Assembly (NCBI GenBank): GCA_963776845.1
Contig: CAVZOJ010000003.1
Coordinates: 885,429 to 949,428, forward strand
Length of the DNA: 64,000 nucleotides
Reading direction: 5' to 3'
DNA from: Roseitranquillus sp963776845
GTDB taxonomy: Bacteria; Pseudomonadota; Alphaproteobacteria; Rhodobacterales; Rhodobacteraceae
A program made the position numbers and the translations under genes. The notes beneath the pieces were generated by a model. That model was not told the origin of the DNA, ran no database searches, and worked only from the letters and a program-made list of their open reading frames with translations. How positions within the stretch are numbered: position 1 is the stretch's first letter; every line of letters begins with the position of its first letter. Shown one piece after another: positions 51,841 through 62,897 of this stretch.

Positions 51841-52806
51841 TCACGGCGCGGGTTTAGGTCGGCCGCTCTGTCCGTCGCTTAGAGCGCGTGCGAGCCGGCG
51901 GATCCTGATTGCCCGGTTGAGTTCGCCGCCGAAGATCAGGACAAGGGCCGCAAGATACATGAAGTAGAGTGCCGCGATGATGCCGGCCAACCCGGCGTAG
52001 TAGCTCGCGTAGTCGCCGAAGCTCCGCAAGTAGAACGAAAAGGCCGCCGCAAGAATCACCCACGCGAACACGGTAAAGAGCACGCCTGGCCAGATGCTCG
52101 AGAACCGCGTGCGCCGCGCCGGCAGGAACACGTGCGCCGCGAACAAAGCCGCGACGAGAATGATGGCTGCGGCGGGATAGCGGATGAGGCCGACCGTGAC
52201 GGACGCAGGGTCGAAGCTCGGCAGAAGGGTGTGTAGAAAGGATCCTGCCCGCGGCGCCAGCACCAGCAGGTAGCCGACAAGGACCAGCACGAGGCTGGCC
52301 AAAACGACGACCGCGGTCTGCAGGACGTAGAGCAGGACGGTCGAGCGGGTCTCGCGGATGCCGTAAGCGCGGTTGAGGCCGACGCGAACGCCGTCGACGC
52401 CTCCGACAGCGAACCAGATCGTCAGCAGGATACCCAAGCTGAGCACGCCGCTGCGTTGGACCGTCATCACCTGTTCGACTTCCGACACCATCGGGTCGAC
52501 GAGTGCCGGCGGGACGATCGCGATCAGAAACGCGATGAGGTCATCGGCCATGGACCTGTTGCCGATGAACGCGGTCAGCGAACTCGTGAAGATCAGGAAC
52601 GGAAAGATCGCCAACAGAGCGCGGAACGCCACGTTGCCCGCAAGCCCGAACGCGTCGTCGCTCCAGAGCCTGAATATCGCTTCCCGAACGACCGCCCACG
52701 AAGCACGCCATCCGGTGCCATGCAGCAGATCCTCGGGGTGTTCGCTGAGGACACCGTGGGTGAGTACGGAGTCGCGCCCCCCTTCATGATCCGATTTCAC
52801 GTTCAT
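51841..52806 (-). CDS. YihY/BrkB-family membrane protein
   Basis: ATG 52806 follows GCGAGGACA and gives 321 aa. Six hydrophobic helices carry family marks: DDAFGLAGNVAFRALLAIFP near the N-terminus, GGVDGVRVGLNRAYGIRETR in the middle and YASYYAGLAGIIAALYFMYL near the end, followed by GGELNRAI. The former name RNase BN is not supported for this family. Function is unknown; it may be a transporter or envelope protein. It stands upstream of the ATPase operon on the same strand. Confidence 0.9.
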   Translation of the reverse strand: MNVKSDHEGGRDSVLTHGVLSEHPEDLLHGTGWRASWAVVREAIFRLWSDDAFGLAGNVAFRALLAIFPFLIFTSSLTAFIGNRSMADDLIAFLIAIVPPALVDPMVSEVEQVMTVQRSGVLSLGILLTIWFAVGGVDGVRVGLNRAYGIRETRSTVLLYVLQTAVVVLASLVLVLVGYLLVLAPRAGSFLHTLLPSFDPASVTVGLIRYPAAAIILVAALFAAHVFLPARRTRFSSIWPGVLFTVFAWVILAAAFSFYLRSFGDYASYYAGLAGIIAALYFMYLAALVLIFGGELNRAIRIRRLARALSDGQSGRPKPAP

Positions 52807-53280
52807 GGCTTTGTCCTCGCACACTCGCGACATGGCCGCGGGCCAAGACCCTCGTAGCAAGCAGGAGCCGCGGACGTGGCTGGAATCGCGCGCGGCGGTC
52901 ATCAACGGGCCCATACTGTGGGGTGATAGACGCGGCGGCGCACTCTCTCGCCCGGTGCAGCAGCGTTCTCGAGACCGGCGCCGTCGCGCCGGTATTCGCC
53001 GTGGCAGAATGCGGGCCGCCGCTCATGACGATCCACGATACCAGAGGCGGTTCAACACAAGGCGTTGTTCTCGCGGCATCTGCGCGAGAGCGGTCTTCGG
53101 ATGGTCGAGGTTGTCTCCGGCTCTGGCTTCCTGCGATGCGCGCTTCTTCAGGATGCCTCGGCGCCGCACCGGACCGAAGTGTTCGCCAGGCTCCTCCACC
53201 ATCTCGCGATCAATCTCCTCCCGATGATCGGCGGCGGATTGGTGCGTTGAACCGAGCTAAGGCAAGGCGGCTATCGGAGA
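52807..53280. other. Intergenic region with a possible small decayed ORF
   Basis: A plus-strand stretch at 53025-53250 gives MTIHDTRGGSTQ and, one frame over, FSRHLRESGLRMVEVVSGSG and LHHLAINLLPMIGGG to a stop at 53250. The composition is protein-like, but the two parts are in different frames and the family is unknown to me. Otherwise the region is empty. Confidence 0.3.
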
Positions 53281-55759
53281 TCAGGCTGCCCCGTCTTCTC
53301 GCGCGAGGCCTGCTCGCGCCTGCGCGCAGGCGCGAGCAGAGCTGTCATGCTTGATCTCTGGCACCAGACGGAAGCTAAAGCTCTGGCCGGGGCTCATCGC
53401 CCGCGCCTGGCCTCGATACCCGATGGTGATCGGATAGGCGGTCAGCTCGCGACTGCGGACCCTGAGCGTCTCCTGCGTGATTTCGACGTCGAGGACGTGG
53501 CGGCGGAACCGCACCGTCGTCTCCAGCCGGTCGACCTCGGAAGGCAGCCGCGGATTGAACAGGAGCGCGCCTGAACTGACCTCGATCCCCGTGTAGCATC
53601 GCTGGAACAGGTCGACCGTCCCCGCCATCGCCCCCAGGTGGATCCCTTCCGCCGTGGTGCCGCCCTGGCTGTCCGCGACATCGCTGTCTAGCGCCTTCAG
53701 CGTCAGTTCCCACGAGCGCTGCCGCTCGGCCCGCGCGAGCACCCAGGCATGCGCCACCCAGCTCAGTGTCGAACCGTGCGAGGTCCGCTGCATGTAGAAC
53801 TGGATGTTCCGAAAGATCATGTCCGGCGTGAATTCATAGCCCAGCCGATTGAAGATCCGCTCTATCTCTTCACGGCTGAAGAGATAGAAGATCATCAGGA
53901 AATCGGCCTGCTTTGAGACCTTGTAGTCGTTTGGATCCTTGCCCTCCGCCTCGAGGATGCGGTCCAGTCGCTTCAGGTCGCCGTGCTTTTCCGCATAGCC
54001 CTTCCAGTCAAAGTCCTGCAGATCTCCATAGCCTTCGAACTGCTCGACGATCCCGTCACTGCCGAACGGGATGAACACGTTGCGGCTGATCTCGTCCCAC
54101 TGCGCAAGCTCGCCTTCCGAAAGCTGCAGCTTCTCGCAGAGGCGCCGGCGCTCCTCGATCGGCAGCATGTCGAGTATGTCGAACGCTCGCGCGAGCAGCC
54201 AAGAGACCATGACGTTGGTGTAGGCGTTGTTGTCGAGCCCGCCCTTTGTCTGCGGGTCGCGACCGGGATAGGCGGTGTGGAACTCGTCGGGTCCCATCAC
54301 GCCGGTGATGCCGTGCCGGCCGTCTGGCCTGCAGCTCGGCCATGCTCGCCCAGAACCGCGCGATCTCGCAGAAGAGTTCAGCCCCGTAGTCGCGCAGGAA
54401 GTCGGTGTCGTCCGTCGCCTGCAGGTGTTGCCAGACATTGTAGGCGATTGCCGCACCCACGTGCCGCTGGCGCCACGTGCTGTCTGGGTTCCAGCGCCCC
54501 GACTTCGGGTTCAGGTGCAGCTGCTGGGTCTCCTCGCGGCCGTTCGAGCCGCTCATCCAGGGGAACATCGCACCGCGAAAGCCCGCCGAGCGCGCCGCCC
54601 GACGCGCGGCGTCGAGGCGGCGGTAGCGATAGCGCAGGAGCGCGCGGCCCAGGACCGGCATCCTCAGCGTGAGAAACGGGAAGATGAACAGCTCGTCCCA
54701 CATGATGTGGCCGCGATAGGCCTCGCCATGCCAGCCGCGCGGCGGGATCCCCACGTCCATGTCCACCGAATGGACCGAGACGGTCTGCATCAGGTGAAAG
54801 ATGTGGAGCCGGAGGCGAAGCTGCGCGAAGTGGTTGGCCGCGCTCTCGACGCGGATATCGAGCTGCTCCCAGAGATGCGCCCAGGCTTGAACGTGGACGG
54901 CCAGCAGCGCGTCAAATCCGCTCGCGCGCCTGACGTGGGCCTCTGCCTCGTGCAGCGGTTCGGCGATCGCCTGGTCGCGCGAGTCATAGTAGGAGGCGAA
55001 CTTGGTGATTTCGACCGGCTGCCCCTCGCGCGCGTCGAGCATGAAGATCGTGTCGGCGGCGCTTTCCCCGACCTCGTTGCCATCTGGCGCCAGCGTCTTG
55101 CCCTCGGTGCGCACCTCCGTCCGAGCAGCCAGCGCGACCTCGCGACGGGCCTGCACCATGCGCACCCTGAGCGACAGGACGTCGCCGTCGCCTTTCCGCT
55201 CCAGCGTCTCGAGATGCCGACCGTCCAGCGAGCGGTAACGAGGGACGCCCCAGTTCGTCACGCCGCCGTCGATGCCGGATCTGACGGTCAAGCGGCCCGA
55301 CCAGTTCTCGGGCGTCAGGCGCAGCGATAGCGCGGCGAGATGCGCGTCCTGAATCGAGACGAACCGGCGTTCGTCCCAACGGGTGATCCGTCCATCGGCG
55401 TCGCAGACGCGAAGCGTCCGGGTCAGCAGGCCGGTCTTGAGGTCGAGCTGCTGCGCGTAGCCGAGATGCTCGACGTTGTCCGGCCGGATCCATTCGCCGT
55501 CGTCGATGCGAAAGGTCAGCGGCAACCAGTTCGGCAGGTTGGCCAGATCCTCGTTCTCGATCTCGTGTCCGGCGACATGCGAGACGAGGCGGTCGTACCC
55601 GCCGGCGAGGTAGGTTCCAGGATAGTGGATCGCACCGGCCTTCGCGTTCGGTGCCGCGGCGCGCGAGACGACATAGCCGTTGCCGAGGGCGCAGAGCGTC
55701 TCCCTCAGGCCTTCGCTCGAGGGATCGAACCCTTCGTAGCCGAGGACCCAGTCGCTCAC
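53281..55759 (-). pseudogene. Glycoside hydrolase family 65 phosphorylase with a frameshift
   Basis: From ATG 55759 the first frame encodes the N-terminal beta domain (WVLGYEGFDPSSEGLRETLC, LGNGYVVSRAA) and most of the (alpha/alpha)6 barrel (MDVGIPPRGWHGEAYRGHIM, then WDELFIFPFLTLRMP). Near 54327 a one-base change moves coding to the next frame, which supplies GRHGITGVMGPDEFHTAYPG with the catalytic Glu, the rest of the barrel (NNAYTNVMVSWLLARA, QRTSHGSTLSWVAHAWVLAR) and the C-terminal domain to 53281. GH65 enzymes phosphorolyse alpha-disaccharides such as trehalose, maltose or kojibiose; specificity is not clear here. It overlaps the downstream-fused HAD/OtsB gene by 4 nt. The frameshift removes the catalytic residue unless corrected. 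Confidence 0.88.
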
Positions 55760-57279
55760 CGCGGCACCTTCGCCAAGTGGCGGAGGAAGCGGCCCACGTC
55801 GTCCACATCGTCAAGCGCGCAGTCGGCGAGCGTCAGGCGCGCACCGCCCCGGAGCGCGACACTGACGCCGCAGTTGCCGAGGGCATCGAACGCGTCCTCG
55901 TCCGTGAGGTCGTCGCCTATGTAGACCGGCAGCGGATCGCCTTCCCCGAGCGGCGTGTGGGCCAGGATCCACTCGACGGCGCGGCCCTTGTCCCAGGCAA
56001 CACGCGGCTGAAATTCGACGACCTTCTTGCCGCGGCTCTTGCCGAGCTCGGGGTGGCGTGCAGCGACGTCCTCGATCGCGGCTTCGAAGGCCGGCACGTC
56101 GTCGCCGGCGACCCGGCGGTAGTGCGCAGCGACGGAGAAGGTCTTTCGCTCCACCTCTGCGCCGCTGATGTCGCCTGTCGCCGCGCGCAGCGCGGCTTCG
56201 ACGGAGTCGATTCGGTCGAGCAGTCGCTCGGCCTCCGACGGCCGCTCCGAGATGCCACCGGGACCTGCGATGTCGAAGCCGTGGCTCCCCGCGTAGTAGA
56301 GATCGCTCAATCCCACCCTGTCGCGGACGTCGGCAAGGTCGCGGCCGCTCACCACCGCGACGCGGTGCCGTTCGGCAAGCCGGCCGACGGCCGCGCGCAT
56401 GTCGTCGGACAGTGTTGCCGCCTTCGGGTCATCCACAATCGGACTCAGCGTGCCATCGTAGTCCAGAAAAACGGCGAGCGCGCGTCCTGGGATAAAGTTG
56501 TGGTCCCAGGCGCTTGGCACTGCCGCGAGTGTCCTCGGCCGACCGTCGAGGAGGAGACGCTCCAGATCGGCGGTGACGAGATCCGCACCGGCAGCACGCA
56601 GCGCGTGGCGATGCTCTGGCCCGCCCTTGCGCGCAAGACCGACGACCGTGCCGAAGCGGCCGCGTGCGCCGGCTTCGACACCCGAGACGGCGTCCTCGAA
56701 CACGATTGTCTCCGCCGGCTCGGCCCCGAGCCGACGCGCGGTCTCGACCAGCTCTGCCGGGTCCGGCTTCGGGGCGAGGCCGAGGTCTTTCGCCACCGCG
56801 CCATCGAGGATGGTGTCGGGCTTTTCCGCAAGCCCGGCGGCCGCCATAACCCGGCGCGCATTGCGGCTCGCCGAAAAAACCCCGGTCGCGATACCCGCGG
56901 CTGAAATCGCGTCGAGAAATGCGACGGAATCGCCGAAGGCCGGCACCTCGTTCGCATCAAGCCACGCATTGAAGCGCCGGTTCTTCTTCGCGCCGACGCC
57001 GTGCTGGGTTGCAAGCCCGGTGTCTCCGGCCGTCCCCTCGGCGAGGTCGATGCCACGAGAGGACAGGAACGCGCGAACTCCCTCCTGGCGGGGGACCCCG
57101 TCGACGTGCTGGTAGTAGTCGTCCCTGGTGAATGGCGAGGCGTCTATCCCGAGAGTTGTTCGCAGCACCTCGTCGAACGTGGCTTTCCATGCCTTGAAAT
57201 GCGCCTCTGCCGTGTCGGTCAGGACACCGTCCATGTCGAAAATCGCGGCGCGGACAGACTTGCCGTCGACCGTCTCCAT
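55756..57279 (-). CDS. Fused beta-phosphoglucomutase-like HAD and trehalose-6-phosphate phosphatase
   Basis: From ATG 57279 the protein has about 507 aa (GTG 57288 is possible). Residues 1-245 are a HAD domain with AIFDMDGVLTDTAE (Asp15, Asp17), GVFSASRNARR and IVFEDAVSGVEAG, as in beta-phosphoglucomutase. Residues about 265-507 are an OtsB-type phosphatase with VFLDYDGTLSPIV (Asp273, Asp275), VVSGRDLADV, GSHGFDI and YIGDDLTDEDAFD. The GH65 gene overlaps it by 4 nt. Phosphorolysis of a disaccharide gives beta-glucose 1-phosphate, which the first domain would turn into glucose 6-phosphate, while the second would make trehalose from its phosphate. The fusion links breakdown and synthesis chemistry in one chain. 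Confidence 0.9.
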   Translation of the reverse strand: METVDGKSVRAAIFDMDGVLTDTAEAHFKAWKATFDEVLRTTLGIDASPFTRDDYYQHVDGVPRQEGVRAFLSSRGIDLAEGTAGDTGLATQHGVGAKKNRRFNAWLDANEVPAFGDSVAFLDAISAAGIATGVFSASRNARRVMAAAGLAEKPDTILDGAVAKDLGLAPKPDPAELVETARRLGAEPAETIVFEDAVSGVEAGARGRFGTVVGLARKGGPEHRHALRAAGADLVTADLERLLLDGRPRTLAAVPSAWDHNFIPGRALAVFLDYDGTLSPIVDDPKAATLSDDMRAAVGRLAERHRVAVVSGRDLADVRDRVGLSDLYYAGSHGFDIAGPGGISERPSEAERLLDRIDSVEAALRAATGDISGAEVERKTFSVAAHYRRVAGDDVPAFEAAIEDVAARHPELGKSRGKKVVEFQPRVAWDKGRAVEWILAHTPLGEGDPLPVYIGDDLTDEDAFDALGNCGVSVALRGGARLTLADCALDDVDDVGRFLRHLAKVPR

Positions 57280-57501
57280 AGAAGTCACCCGAGCACCTGC
57301 ATCCTCACCCGACGAGTGTGGCCTCTCATTTCCGCCTGCTCAACCCGATGCTACGATAGGGCCGCGAGGACAGGCCAATTCCATTTCGGCTGGGCTGGAG
57401 TTTACTCAGAACCGTCTAAATCCTTGACCTGCTGAGGCTTTTCATCGTGAGCACCGTCGCAGGACGTACTGTCCCTTCGTCGCGCCGGAACGGTCGGCGC
57501 T

Positions 57502-59901
57502 TCAGCCGGCATCGTTTTGCCCGTCTCTCTCGGCCTCCGCAACGTTCCTCTTGACCGCGATGAAGCTGTCCGGCGTGACCGAGATACTGTCGATCCCGGC
57601 CTTCACCAGCAGCTTGGCGAAGGATGGATCGTTGCTCGGAGCCTGCCCGCACAGCCCCACCTTCGCGCCGGCGGCATGGGCGCGCTCGATCAGCGTCTCG
57701 ATCATCCAGACGACCGCCGGGTCCTTCTCGGAGAACAGATCGGCCAGCAGGTCGCTGTCCCGATCCACGCCCAGCGTGAGCTGCGTAAGATCGTTCGACC
57801 CGATCGAGAAGCCATCGAAGCGCTTCGCGAACTCCGCTGCCTGGATTACGTTCGAGGGCACTTCGCCCATGACGTAGACTTGCAGGCCGTCCTTGCCGCG
57901 CTCGAGCCCGTTCTCGCGCATCACCTCCAGAACGCGGTCCGCCTCGTCGACCGTCCTGCAGAAGGGGATCATCACAACGACGTTGTCGAATCCAATCTCG
58001 CCCCGCAGCTTCGCGATCGCCCGGCACTCCAGCGCAAAGCCCTCGCGATATTGCGGCGAATAGTAGCGCGAGGCGCCGCGAAACCCGATCATCGGGTTCT
58101 CTTCCTTCGGCTCGAAGGCGTGTCCGCCCAGAAGCTCGGCATATTCGTTGGTCTTGAAGTCGCTCATCCGGATGATCGTCGGGTTCGGATATGTCACCGC
58201 CGCGATCCGGCTCAGCCCCCGCGCCAGCGTGTCGACGAAGTACTGCGGCTTGTCATCGTAGCCGCGCGTCAGTTCCGCGATGCGCTGCTTCGCCTCCGCG
58301 TCCTCGAGCGCGTCGAACCTCACGAGCGCCATCGGGTGCGCCCGAACGGCCTCGTTGACGACGAACTCCATCCGCGCGAGGCCGACGCCCGCCGCCGGCA
58401 GGCGCCACCAGCGGAACGCGGCCGCAGGGTTGGCCAGGTTCAGCATGATGCGCGTCCGGGTCTCCGGAATGTCGTCGAGCTTGAGTTCCTCGACCGCCAC
58501 ATCGGCGATGCCCTCGTGCACCGTTCCTTCGTCGCCGCCGGAGCAGTTGACGGTCACCTCCTGCTCCTCATGCAGGACGTGCGTGGCGTCGCCGCAGCCG
58601 ACGATGGCCGGCAGTCCCAGTTCGCGGCTGACGATTGCGGCGTGGCTCGTTCGTCCGCCGTGATCGGTGATGATTGCCTTCGCCCGCTTCATGATCGGCA
58701 CCCAGTCGGGATCCGTGATGCCGGTGACGAGGATCGCGCCGTCGACGAAGTGATCGATCTCGCTTGCGTGCTCGATCAGGCAGACCCGGCCGGTAGCCAC
58801 CGCCGACCCGACCGAAAGGCCGCTCGTGACAACCTTGCCGGCGTTGGAGACGCTGTAGGACTTCAGCGCGCCCACCTCGGCACGTGATTGCACCGTCTCC
58901 GGTCTGGCCTGGACGATGAGGATCTCGCCGGTCTCGCCGTCCTTCGCCCACTCCATGTCCATCGGCTGGCCATAGTGCGCTTCGATCACCGCGGCCATCC
59001 GCGCGAGATCGAGGATCTCGTCGTCGCTCAGGACGAACGCAGCGCGCTCGGCCTTCGAGGTCGGCACGTTCTTGGTGACCGGCTCGCCGTCGCCGCCGTA
59101 GATCATCTTGATCTCCTTGGCGCCGCGCTTCTTTTCAAGGATGGGTCTGACCCCGTCGCGATCTAGAAACGGCTTGTAGACCTCGTATTCGTCGGGACTG
59201 ACAGCGCCCTGGACAACGTTCTCTCCGAGGCCCCAGGCCGCGTTGATGAGCACGGCCTTGTCGAAGCCGGATTCCGTGTCGATCGAGAACATGACGCCAG
59301 AGCCGCCGATGTCCGACCGCACCATCCGCTGGACCCCGACCGACAGCGCAACCTTCTCGTGCTCAAAGCCGCGGGTGTCGCGATAACTGATCGCCCGGTC
59401 GGTGTAGAGCGAAGCGTAGCAGCGTCGGCAGGCGGCGAGCAGCGCCCGCTCGCCACGAATGTTCAGAAACGTCTCCTGCTGGCCTGCGAAACTCGCATCG
59501 GGCAGGTCCTCGGCCGTGGCGGAGGATCTCACGGCGACCGAGACCTCGTCGACGCCGGACCGCGTGCAGAGCTCGCGGTAGCTTTCGACAATGGCATCTC
59601 GGATATCGGTCGGAAAGTCGCCGGAGAGGATCGCCTCTCGGATCGAAGTCCCGGTCTGGTGCAAGGTGAGCTTGTGATCGCGCATCCCATCGATGAGCTC
59701 GCGGATCCGCACGTCGAGGTCGTTCGCCTTCATGAATGCGCGGAACGCATCGGCGGTCGTCGCGAAACCGTCGGGGACGTTGATCCCGTTCGTCGCGAGC
59801 GACTGGACCATCTCACCGAGCGAACTGTTCTTGCCGCCGACGAGCGCCACATCGCCGCGTCTAAGATTCTCGAACCAGATGACGCTTATTTCTTAAGTCA
59901 T
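57502..59901 (-). pseudogene. ppsA: PEP synthase/pyruvate, water dikinase with TAA at codon 3
   Basis: ATG 59901 has a perfect GGAGGG leader and starts the family N-terminus, but codon 3 is TAA (59895-59893): MT-stop-EISVIWFENLRRGDVALV. Downstream the frame is open for 782 codons from GTG 59850. All landmarks are there: GGKNSSLGEM, DEVSVAVRSSATAEDLPDAS in the ATP-grasp domain, TDHGGRTSHAAIVSREL with the phospho-His (about residue 420) and the C-terminal PEP barrel (GEVPSNVIQAAEFAKRFDG, LCGQAPSNDP). A product from GTG 59850 would lack 17 residues and might still work. The enzyme makes PEP from pyruvate and ATP for gluconeogenesis. I call it a pseudogene cautiously. Confidence 0.85.
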
Positions 59902-60017
59902 GACTCCCTCCAGGGCCGCATGACCTGTACAGCACAAAGGGTACCGGTCTGAACTTGATGCCAATCAAGGAGGACCATTTCGACAGACTGCTAACATCCC
60001 GGACAGGAGGTGCGTTC

Positions 60018-60380
60018 ATGAGCAAAGCCGAGCTGAATTCCCTGAAGGAGCGGATCGACGGCGCACGGGTTCTGGGAGAGGCGCTGCTGCGCAAATCTGC
60101 AAATGCGCTGGCGGGGGTCTTTCCGCACGGATCGGTCGATCCTCAGTCGCTTTCCGAGCCGACGGAAGGGGTGTTGCACCTTATCGATCGATGCTTGCCG
60201 GGCTGGGATATCGTTCTGCACGGGCAGGCGACGGAACCGAATGGCCACTGGAACTGCATCTTGAGGGAAAGCGCCTCGAGTGATGATGACGCGGTCGTCG
60301 GAACAGGGCAGGCGCCCACGGTCGCTCTTGCCGCCCTCGAAGCTCTTCTGACGGTCGCGGCGGCGAAATCGCGAGACTAG
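60018..60380 (+). CDS. Small uncharacterised protein
   Basis: ATG 60018 follows a strong AGGAGGTG site, giving 120 aa (an earlier start at 59955 is less likely). It begins with helices (KAELNSLKERIDGARVLGEA), and the second half has WDIVLHGQATEPNGHWNCIL, SSDDDAVVGTGQAPTVALAA and a final Ala/Leu helix. No family is recognised. It is divergent from ppsA. The good ribosome-binding site and normal codon use support a real gene. Confidence 0.65.
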   Translation: MSKAELNSLKERIDGARVLGEALLRKSANALAGVFPHGSVDPQSLSEPTEGVLHLIDRCLPGWDIVLHGQATEPNGHWNCILRESASSDDDAVVGTGQAPTVALAALEALLTVAAAKSRD

Positions 60381-60608
60381 AGCCGAGTTCGACACGCGGC
60401 ATCCCCGGCGCGCCTGGATAAACTCCTGCACCGACAACGGGCCGAATTGGAGCAGTCTTTCTCGGATAGGCTCGCGCCGGTCGCATAGGCGCGAGGTCGA
60501 GCGCTGCCGCGGCCTTGCAGGCTTTGCTCGGCTCGACGTCCGCATGGTCGAAGCACCGGCCCCTGCGAACTCCTTCTGTCCTTCCCGTAATGCGGCTACC
60601 TTGGCGCA

Positions 60609-61742
60609 ATGTCGGAGTGTGAAGTCGCCATCGTCGGAGGAGGCATCGCGGGACTTTCGGTGGCTGCGGAGTTGGCGCCGCATGCGCATGTCATCCTTCT
60701 CGAGGCCTAAACCCAGCTCGCCTACCATGCAACGGGACGTTCAGCGGCAATCCACGCACAGACCTACGGGGATCGCTTGATCCGCGCTCTGACCACTTGG
60801 ACGGAGCCGGGCGTGGCGGGGCCCGCGGGCGTTTCTGTCGCCACGGGGTCTCGTGCGTCTCGCTGGGCAAGGCCGGGCCCGCAACTCAGAAGACTGTACG
60901 ACGACATCGCGCGAGACACGCCGCTCGTGTGGCTCTCGCGCGAGGATGTCGAGCGGCGTGTGCCGCTTCTACGTCCAGGATGGGTCGAAAGTGGTTTCGC
61001 CAACGATGCAGCGGGCGACATCAATGTTGCTGGTCCAGCTTTATGTCGGCCGGATCAAGGCCGCTGGCGGCGAAGTGGTGGCCCGGGTCGCCGTCGCCCG
61101 GCTCGTACGCGGGGATCGGCGGTGGCGCATCGCCTGCAAGGGCGGGCGGCAGTTCGCGGCGTCGGCGCTGGTCGATGCCGCTGGTGCACGGGCCGACGAG
61201 ATCGCCGGCCATGCGGGCGCAAGGCCCCTTGGTCTCGCCCCGATGCGCCGCAGCGCGGTCACCTTCGATGCACCGCCGCGAACCGATTTGGCCGCGCTGT
61301 CGATGGCCGTGGATGCCGACGAGCGCGTCCACCTCAAGCCGGAAGGCGCCGCGCTGATGGCCTCGCCTGGTGACGAGACACCGGATCCGCTCGGCGACAG
61401 CCGTCCTGGGGAAATTGACATCGCGATCTGTCTGAACCGGATTGCTCAGGCGTTCGACGTCGATGTGCGGCGCCCGCGCGCAACGTGGTCCGGCCTTTGC
61501 ACGTTCGCACCCGACCGCGCACCCGTTTGCGGCTGGGACCCGGATGTGCCTGGCTTCTACTGGCTCGCCGGGCAGGGTGGGTCAGGGGTCCGGACCGCGC
61601 CCGCGCTCGCTCGCCTCGCGGCGGACGACTTGCTGGGCGCGACGGCGAGGCGCGGGCCTAAATCCCCGGTGTGCGGCGCGCTGCACTTGACCCGGGGCGC
61701 TTCGAATAGCCGAGGAGAGCAAAGAGCGACAGGGAGTGACGA
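60609..61742 (+). pseudogene. DAO-type FAD-dependent oxidoreductase, broken
   Basis: From ATG 60609 the frame gives SECEVAIVGGGIAGLSVAAE with a Rossmann GxGxxG-type site, then TAA at codon 34 (60708-60710), then AYHATGRSAAIHAQTYGD. Near 61030 coding moves to another frame (LLVQLYVGRIKAAGGEVVAR) and continues to PDVPGFYWLAGQGGSGVRTA, the C-terminal FAD contact of D-amino acid/glycine oxidase-like enzymes such as DauA. One nonsense and one frameshift mean no functional product. Confidence 0.8.
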
Positions 61743-61743
61743 C

Positions 61744-62140
61744 ATGATCAAGGGGACGATCGCGGCGTTCGCCGCCTTGGCACTCGGCCCCGGGCCGGCG
61801 CTGGCCCAGTGGGAGCCGGAGGGGCCGATAGCGCTCTGGATCGGCTTGGGTACCGGCGGCGAGACGGACAAGCTGGGTCGTCTCCTGGCTGAAGAGATGT
61901 CGGAGGCGACCGGCTGGGACCTCGTCGTCGAGAACACGCCCGGCGGCGGCATGGCGAAGTTTCCCCAGCTCGCCGTGGCCAAGCGCGACGGACAGACGCT
62001 GGGCACGGGCGCGACGATGCCTGTCCTCGTCAACCTGACGGTACGGCCCGACGAGGCGCCGTTCGCCCTCGACAATTTCGACTAAATCGGCACTGTGGCG
62101 CTGGCGCAGCTGCACTCATCGCGCGCGCCGACGCGCCTTG
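61744..62140 (+). pseudogene. TctC/Bug-type substrate-binding protein, N-terminal piece
   Basis: A signal peptide (IKGTIAAFAALALGPGPALA) is followed by WEPEGPIALWIGLGTGGETD and VVENTPGGGMAKFPQLAVAK, typical of Bug/TctC receptors. TAA replaces the Tyr codon in DNFDYIGTVAL (62083-62085), and the conserved sequence fades after ALAQL. Two thirds of the protein is missing. Confidence 0.75.
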
Positions 62141-62141
62141 A

Positions 62142-62890
62142 GTGCCTCCCGTCCAGACGATCCTCGCGGGCCTCTCCGATGGGTTGAGCTTCGGCAACCT
62201 TGCCTTCGTGGTCCTTGGCGTCGCGATCGGGCAGATCGTCGGCGCAATTCCCGGCATCGGCCCGGTCGTGGTAATGGCGGTCGCCATTCCCTTTACCTTC
62301 ACGATGGACCCGCTCGTCGCCATCGGCTTTCTCGTCGGCATCAACAAGGCGGCTCTTCGGCGGCGCGAGCCCCGCTGTCTTGATGAACACACGCGGCACG
62401 CCAGACGCCGCCGGGCTCTTGCTTGCCACCGTGGGGCTCGACCCCGAACGCCGGAGCCCCTGCTTCGACTACGGCTACTTTCAGCTCTATGACGGTGTCC
62501 CGCTCGAGGCCGTGGCCGTCGGCATGCTCGCCGTTGCGGAGATCATTCGAAGCGAAGCGCGCCGCCGGCGGCTGTCGTGCCGCAGACGGACAGCCCCGAT
62601 GAACTGTCGCTTGGCGAATACCTCTCGACCTTACGTGACCTCGGACGCGGCGCACTGACCGGCACGGCGCTTGGCGCGCTGCCAGGGATCGGCTCGACCG
62701 CCGCGCTACGCCGCAGCAAGTCGCCGCGACTTCGGACCGGTGCCGTGGGGCATCCTCGACGGCGATCCGCTCGCCTTGTCTGAACACCCCGTCGCGTTGC
62801 TGCTGCTGATCGGCGCCATCGGCGCTGATGCGCAGGGGGCAAAAAGCGCCGCCGCCGCGGATCGACGGTCGGGGCAGCGCGTCTTGAGCC
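62142..62890 (+). pseudogene. TctA-type permease of a tripartite tricarboxylate transporter, decayed
   Basis: The first part reads GLSFGNLAFVVLGVAIGQIV, GAIPGIGPVVVMAVAIPFTF and AIGFLVGINKA, the TctA N-terminus. After a frameshift comes GGASPAVLMNTRGTPDAA, then a deletion joins LLLATVGLDPERRSPCFDYG and GVPLEAVAVGMLAVAEIIR, and further on GALTGTALGALPGIGSTAA. The later half is lost. No tctB is seen between this and the receptor remnant. Confidence 0.75.
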
Positions 62891-62897
62891 GTCGCGG

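Noticed and set aside
59890..60710. Reassignment of TAA as a sense codon, prompted by early TAA codons in ppsA, DAO and TctC genes
   Set aside because: TAA ends intact genes in the same window, for example the VIT and TRAP large permease genes, and the residues it would replace differ.
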